This document shows positions 61,685-64,000 of a stretch of DNA of 64,000 bases, one piece after another. Source of the stretch: Brachycybe producta (taxonomy: Eukaryota > Arthropoda > Diplopoda > Playtdesmida > Andrognathidae); assembly GCA_036925085.1 (NCBI GenBank), contig JAUPFP010000013.1:3373155-3437154 (forward strand), read 5' to 3'. A program made the translations under genes and the position numbers. The stretch's first letter is position 1, and every line of letters begins with the position of its first letter. The notes beneath the pieces are model-generated. The model was not told where the DNA came from. It searched no databases and saw only the letters and a list, made by a program, of their open reading frames with translations.

Positions 61685-62165
61685 GCCCACCAAAAGCCCA
61701 AAACCTAACTACAAAACGCCCAAAAATTACACAAACGCCTGAAACTAAAAAAACGCCCCAAAATGACAAAAATTGCCAAAACGCTCAAAACTGTCAAACA
61801 TCCCAAACTGCTAAAAATGCAAAAACTACCAAAAAGCCCAAAACTGGCAAAATGCCAAAAACGTCTGCAACTGCCAAAAAAAAAACGCCCAAAACTGTCA
61901 CATACCCCAAACTGCTAAAATACAAAAACTACCAAAAAAAAAAAAGGCCAAAACTGGCAAAATGCCAAAAACGTCTGCAACTGCCAAAAAAAAAACGTCC
62001 ACAACTGTCAAAAACGTAGCAAACTGCTAAAAATGAATAAACTGCCAAAAACGTCTGCAACTGCCAAAAAAAACGTCCAAAACTGTCAAAAACGTCCCAA
62101 ACTGCTAAAAATGAATAAACTGCCAAAAACGTCAAAACTGCTATTAAAAAAAAAATGAAAAAACT
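61685..62165. repeat. Minisatellite, AAACTGCCAAAAACGTC-type units
   Basis: About 25 imperfect units mixing ACTGCCAAAA, ACGTCTGCAACTGCCAAAA and AAACTGTCAAA. A higher-order block (61850-61990 against 61990-62070 and 62040-62140) is repeated. It is followed by a C run at 62177-62197. Its minus-strand reading as a Phe-rich protein is spurious. Confidence 0.9.
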
Positions 62166-62297
62166 GCCGAAAACAGTCCACCCCCCCCCCCCCCCCCAAA
62201 AAAAAAAATTTGTTGTGAACGCCTAAAAACAACACCGAATTGCGAGCGTTGTATGTGCTGCCATCTAGAGAGTGACTGAGTAATCTTAATTCAAATT

Positions 62298-63990
62298 ATG
62301 GCGTCGCTTCAACACGATAATACGTTTGTTACGAAAGTTATCGACGAATTTGAAAGCAAGTTAGCGAAACCGAGACTCAGTAACATACACAAAGATAGAG
62401 TCATTCAGGAACTAGTTTTTGATGAGACTTTAACGAACGAAATCGGTGGAAATGACTATTCAGAACGCTACGTCGAGTGTGAGTAACGAATCGATCGTTT
62501 TTTTTCACGTCAAGTTTGACACAAATGTATTATGCTAATGAAGCCTAGTTACAATTGAAGTCTATGAGAACATTTTTGTGTCAAGTTGACATGAAATAGA
62601 TGTGATAAATACATAAGTAATAGTAATAATATACGAACAAATGAATAGAATTCTTCGAATTTAGCAGCCGCAAAGCCTCTGTGAAGGTCTTTTTTTATCC
62701 TCTTCGCGCCTGCAGCGCAAACTAATAACTCCACAGCTTTTGCTTGGAGGCTATAGCGGTTCCTATAATCAAAGAATACTTGCGATGTTATTATGATATA
62801 TTTATGATTTTTTTTAGACAAGTTTAATTGAAATCTTCTTTTTGTAGCTTCCAGAAAGAGAAGTCGTGAAGGAGAATTAGTGACAACTAAAACTCGCGTA
62901 ATTAAACTTGAAAACAGAATATTTGAATTGGAAACTGAAAACAGACGAAATAAAATCGATTTAGAGAAACGGATCGAAGAATTAAAAGCCGAAAAATGGG
63001 TTTGAGCATATATAGATTTTTTTATAGATCGAATCGAAAACGAAAATTAAACAGTTTTGTTTCGTATTTGTTTTAATAGAAAGAGAAGGAAAGTTACGAA
63101 GAGATGAGATTCGAAGTGGACAAAATCCTCGAAAGAGAAACTCGTATAAGATCGGAACTTATTGAATGTCGAAAGGAATTGAAAACGAAAACCAAATTGT
63201 ACGAAACGACAATTTCGGATTTAACTAAAGAGAGAGATGACTTGAAAAACGAATTAAGCGAGGTTTAAGAATTTCTTTTAATAGCCTTTAAGAAGGAAAT
63301 AATTTCCGAACTGTTTCACTTAAACTAGAAAAGGAAATGAAGATGCAAAGAAAATGTTCAAGATAATTTTTTTTTAAAAAAAACTTGTTAAGGTGAATTG
63401 CAGAAAAATGTTTTGAAACGGCCTTAAAATGTTTTATTTTTGAAGATATCTTTACGAGCGTTGATTTTTCATCTTCTATTACTCTTCTAGTGTTTAAATA
63501 AATATTGAATCTCGTTAAAAAAGGAAGAAATGTCTTTTCTAACGTGTTTTTTTTTAGCAAATGATTCATGCGAAAGAGTCAATTTTGGCTTTGGAAAGCG
63601 AATTGGAAAGGTTTTACCAGTCTTTTTTTTTTTAGAATTACCACTTGAGTTGTTTTCTAATGACTTTAAATTTGTTTTGTTTTTTCTAGTGAAAGGACAG
63701 AAAAAAATTCTTTGAAACAAGAATGTGAAGTGTTGCTGGATCGAGTCGATGCTAATTCAGCGTATGAAATTGCGTTTTTTCTTTATTTATAGTTCAGATT
63801 AAATCTTACGACACTTTTTTTCTTCGTGTTTAGGAAGTCTGCTGATTTTCTGAATGAAACGCTAGCTAAAGAGGAGGCCGAACTGCGAGCGAACGAAGCT
63901 GAAAGACGACTAAAGGTTCAAAAACTTTTTAATAATTATGAAGAAAGTGTTTAGAACTTTAGAATTATATTACAGAAGAACAATGATGTT
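62298..63990 (+). CDS. 5' part of a coiled-coil protein, MAD1-like candidate (runs off the window)
   Basis: Exons 62298-62478, 62848-62999, 63080-63262, 63558-63610, 63690-63761, 63834-63915 and a probable 15-base exon 63976-63990; phases close and the gene continues past 64000. The visible roughly 245 residues begin MASLQHDNTFVTKVIDEFES; after residue 62 they are almost continuous heptad-type coiled coil rich in Glu, Lys and Arg (LENRIFELETENRRNKIDLE). The SRKRSREGEL segment at the start of the coil resembles SHKRARVELE of vertebrate MAD1 at a similar position, which is my only reason for suggesting the spindle-checkpoint protein MAD1. Other long coiled-coil proteins remain possible. The ATG has a good context (ATTATGG) in a spacer free of other genes. 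Confidence 0.7.
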
Positions 63991-64000
63991 GTATGAGTTT

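Noticed and set aside
61929-62135. Phe-rich minus-strand frame
   Set aside because: A translation of the minisatellite only.
1-64000. CRISPR array, bacterial operon or phage cassette
   Set aside because: The dispersed direct and inverted repeats are eukaryotic MITEs and satellites with no spacer-repeat periodicity, and every recognisable gene is intron-containing and metazoan.

Overview
The window is nuclear DNA from an invertebrate animal. Evidence: AT-rich sequence, genes split by many introns with GT..AG ends, no operons, and dense small DNA-transposon debris. Proteins are recognisably metazoan (iRhom, cyclin F, MFSD11, SRSF2, ECSIT, MINPP1). TTAGG-type strings inside one repeat are compatible with an arthropod, but this is weak and I cannot name the phylum. 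All gene models were assembled by hand from splice sites and reading phase; lengths and phases close for every named model.

Layout. 0.3-12.1 kb (+): a 14-exon inactive rhomboid (iRhom/RHBDF). 12.1-15.0 kb: repeats. 15.0-20.2 kb (-): an 11-exon cyclin F. 20.2-24.9 kb: a cluster of foldback elements, including a 2.1-kb inverted repeat with a tRNA-like module in its arms, and an orphan coding-like fragment. 24.9-37.2 kb (-): a 13-exon MFSD11 (UNC93-like) transporter. 38.5-40.6 kb (+): SRSF2, head-to-head with MFSD11. The 1.3-kb gap between them holds a CRE palindrome and a possible small minus-strand gene. 40.6-42.7 kb: SRSF2 3' flank with exon-like segments. 42.9-44.5 kb (-): a secreted PAN/EGF/C-type-lectin protein. 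45.5-47.6 kb (-): ECSIT. 47.8-55.2 kb: gene-poor repeats. 55.2-61.5 kb (+): MINPP1. 62.3 kb to the end (+): 5' part of a coiled-coil gene, possibly MAD1.

The most notable gene-level point is linkage: iRhom, MFSD11 and SRSF2 lie together here, as RHBDF2, MFSD11 and SRSF2 do on human 17q25, while cyclin F sits with RHBDF1 on human 16p13.3. The MFSD11/SRSF2 divergent pair is also the human arrangement.

Non-coding DNA is dominated by non-autonomous DNA elements. They include a roughly 205-bp family with 9-bp target duplications (MULE-like), a roughly 250-bp long-TIR family with at least ten full copies, a hAT element with a perfect 8-bp duplication nested in another element, and two TA-flanked elements. 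I found no CRISPR array, rRNA, intact tRNA or autonomous transposase. I did not find a convincing new multi-gene system; the novelty is in the repeat families, an array of E2F-like palindromes, a perfect intronic hairpin and the MFSD11/SRSF2 gap.
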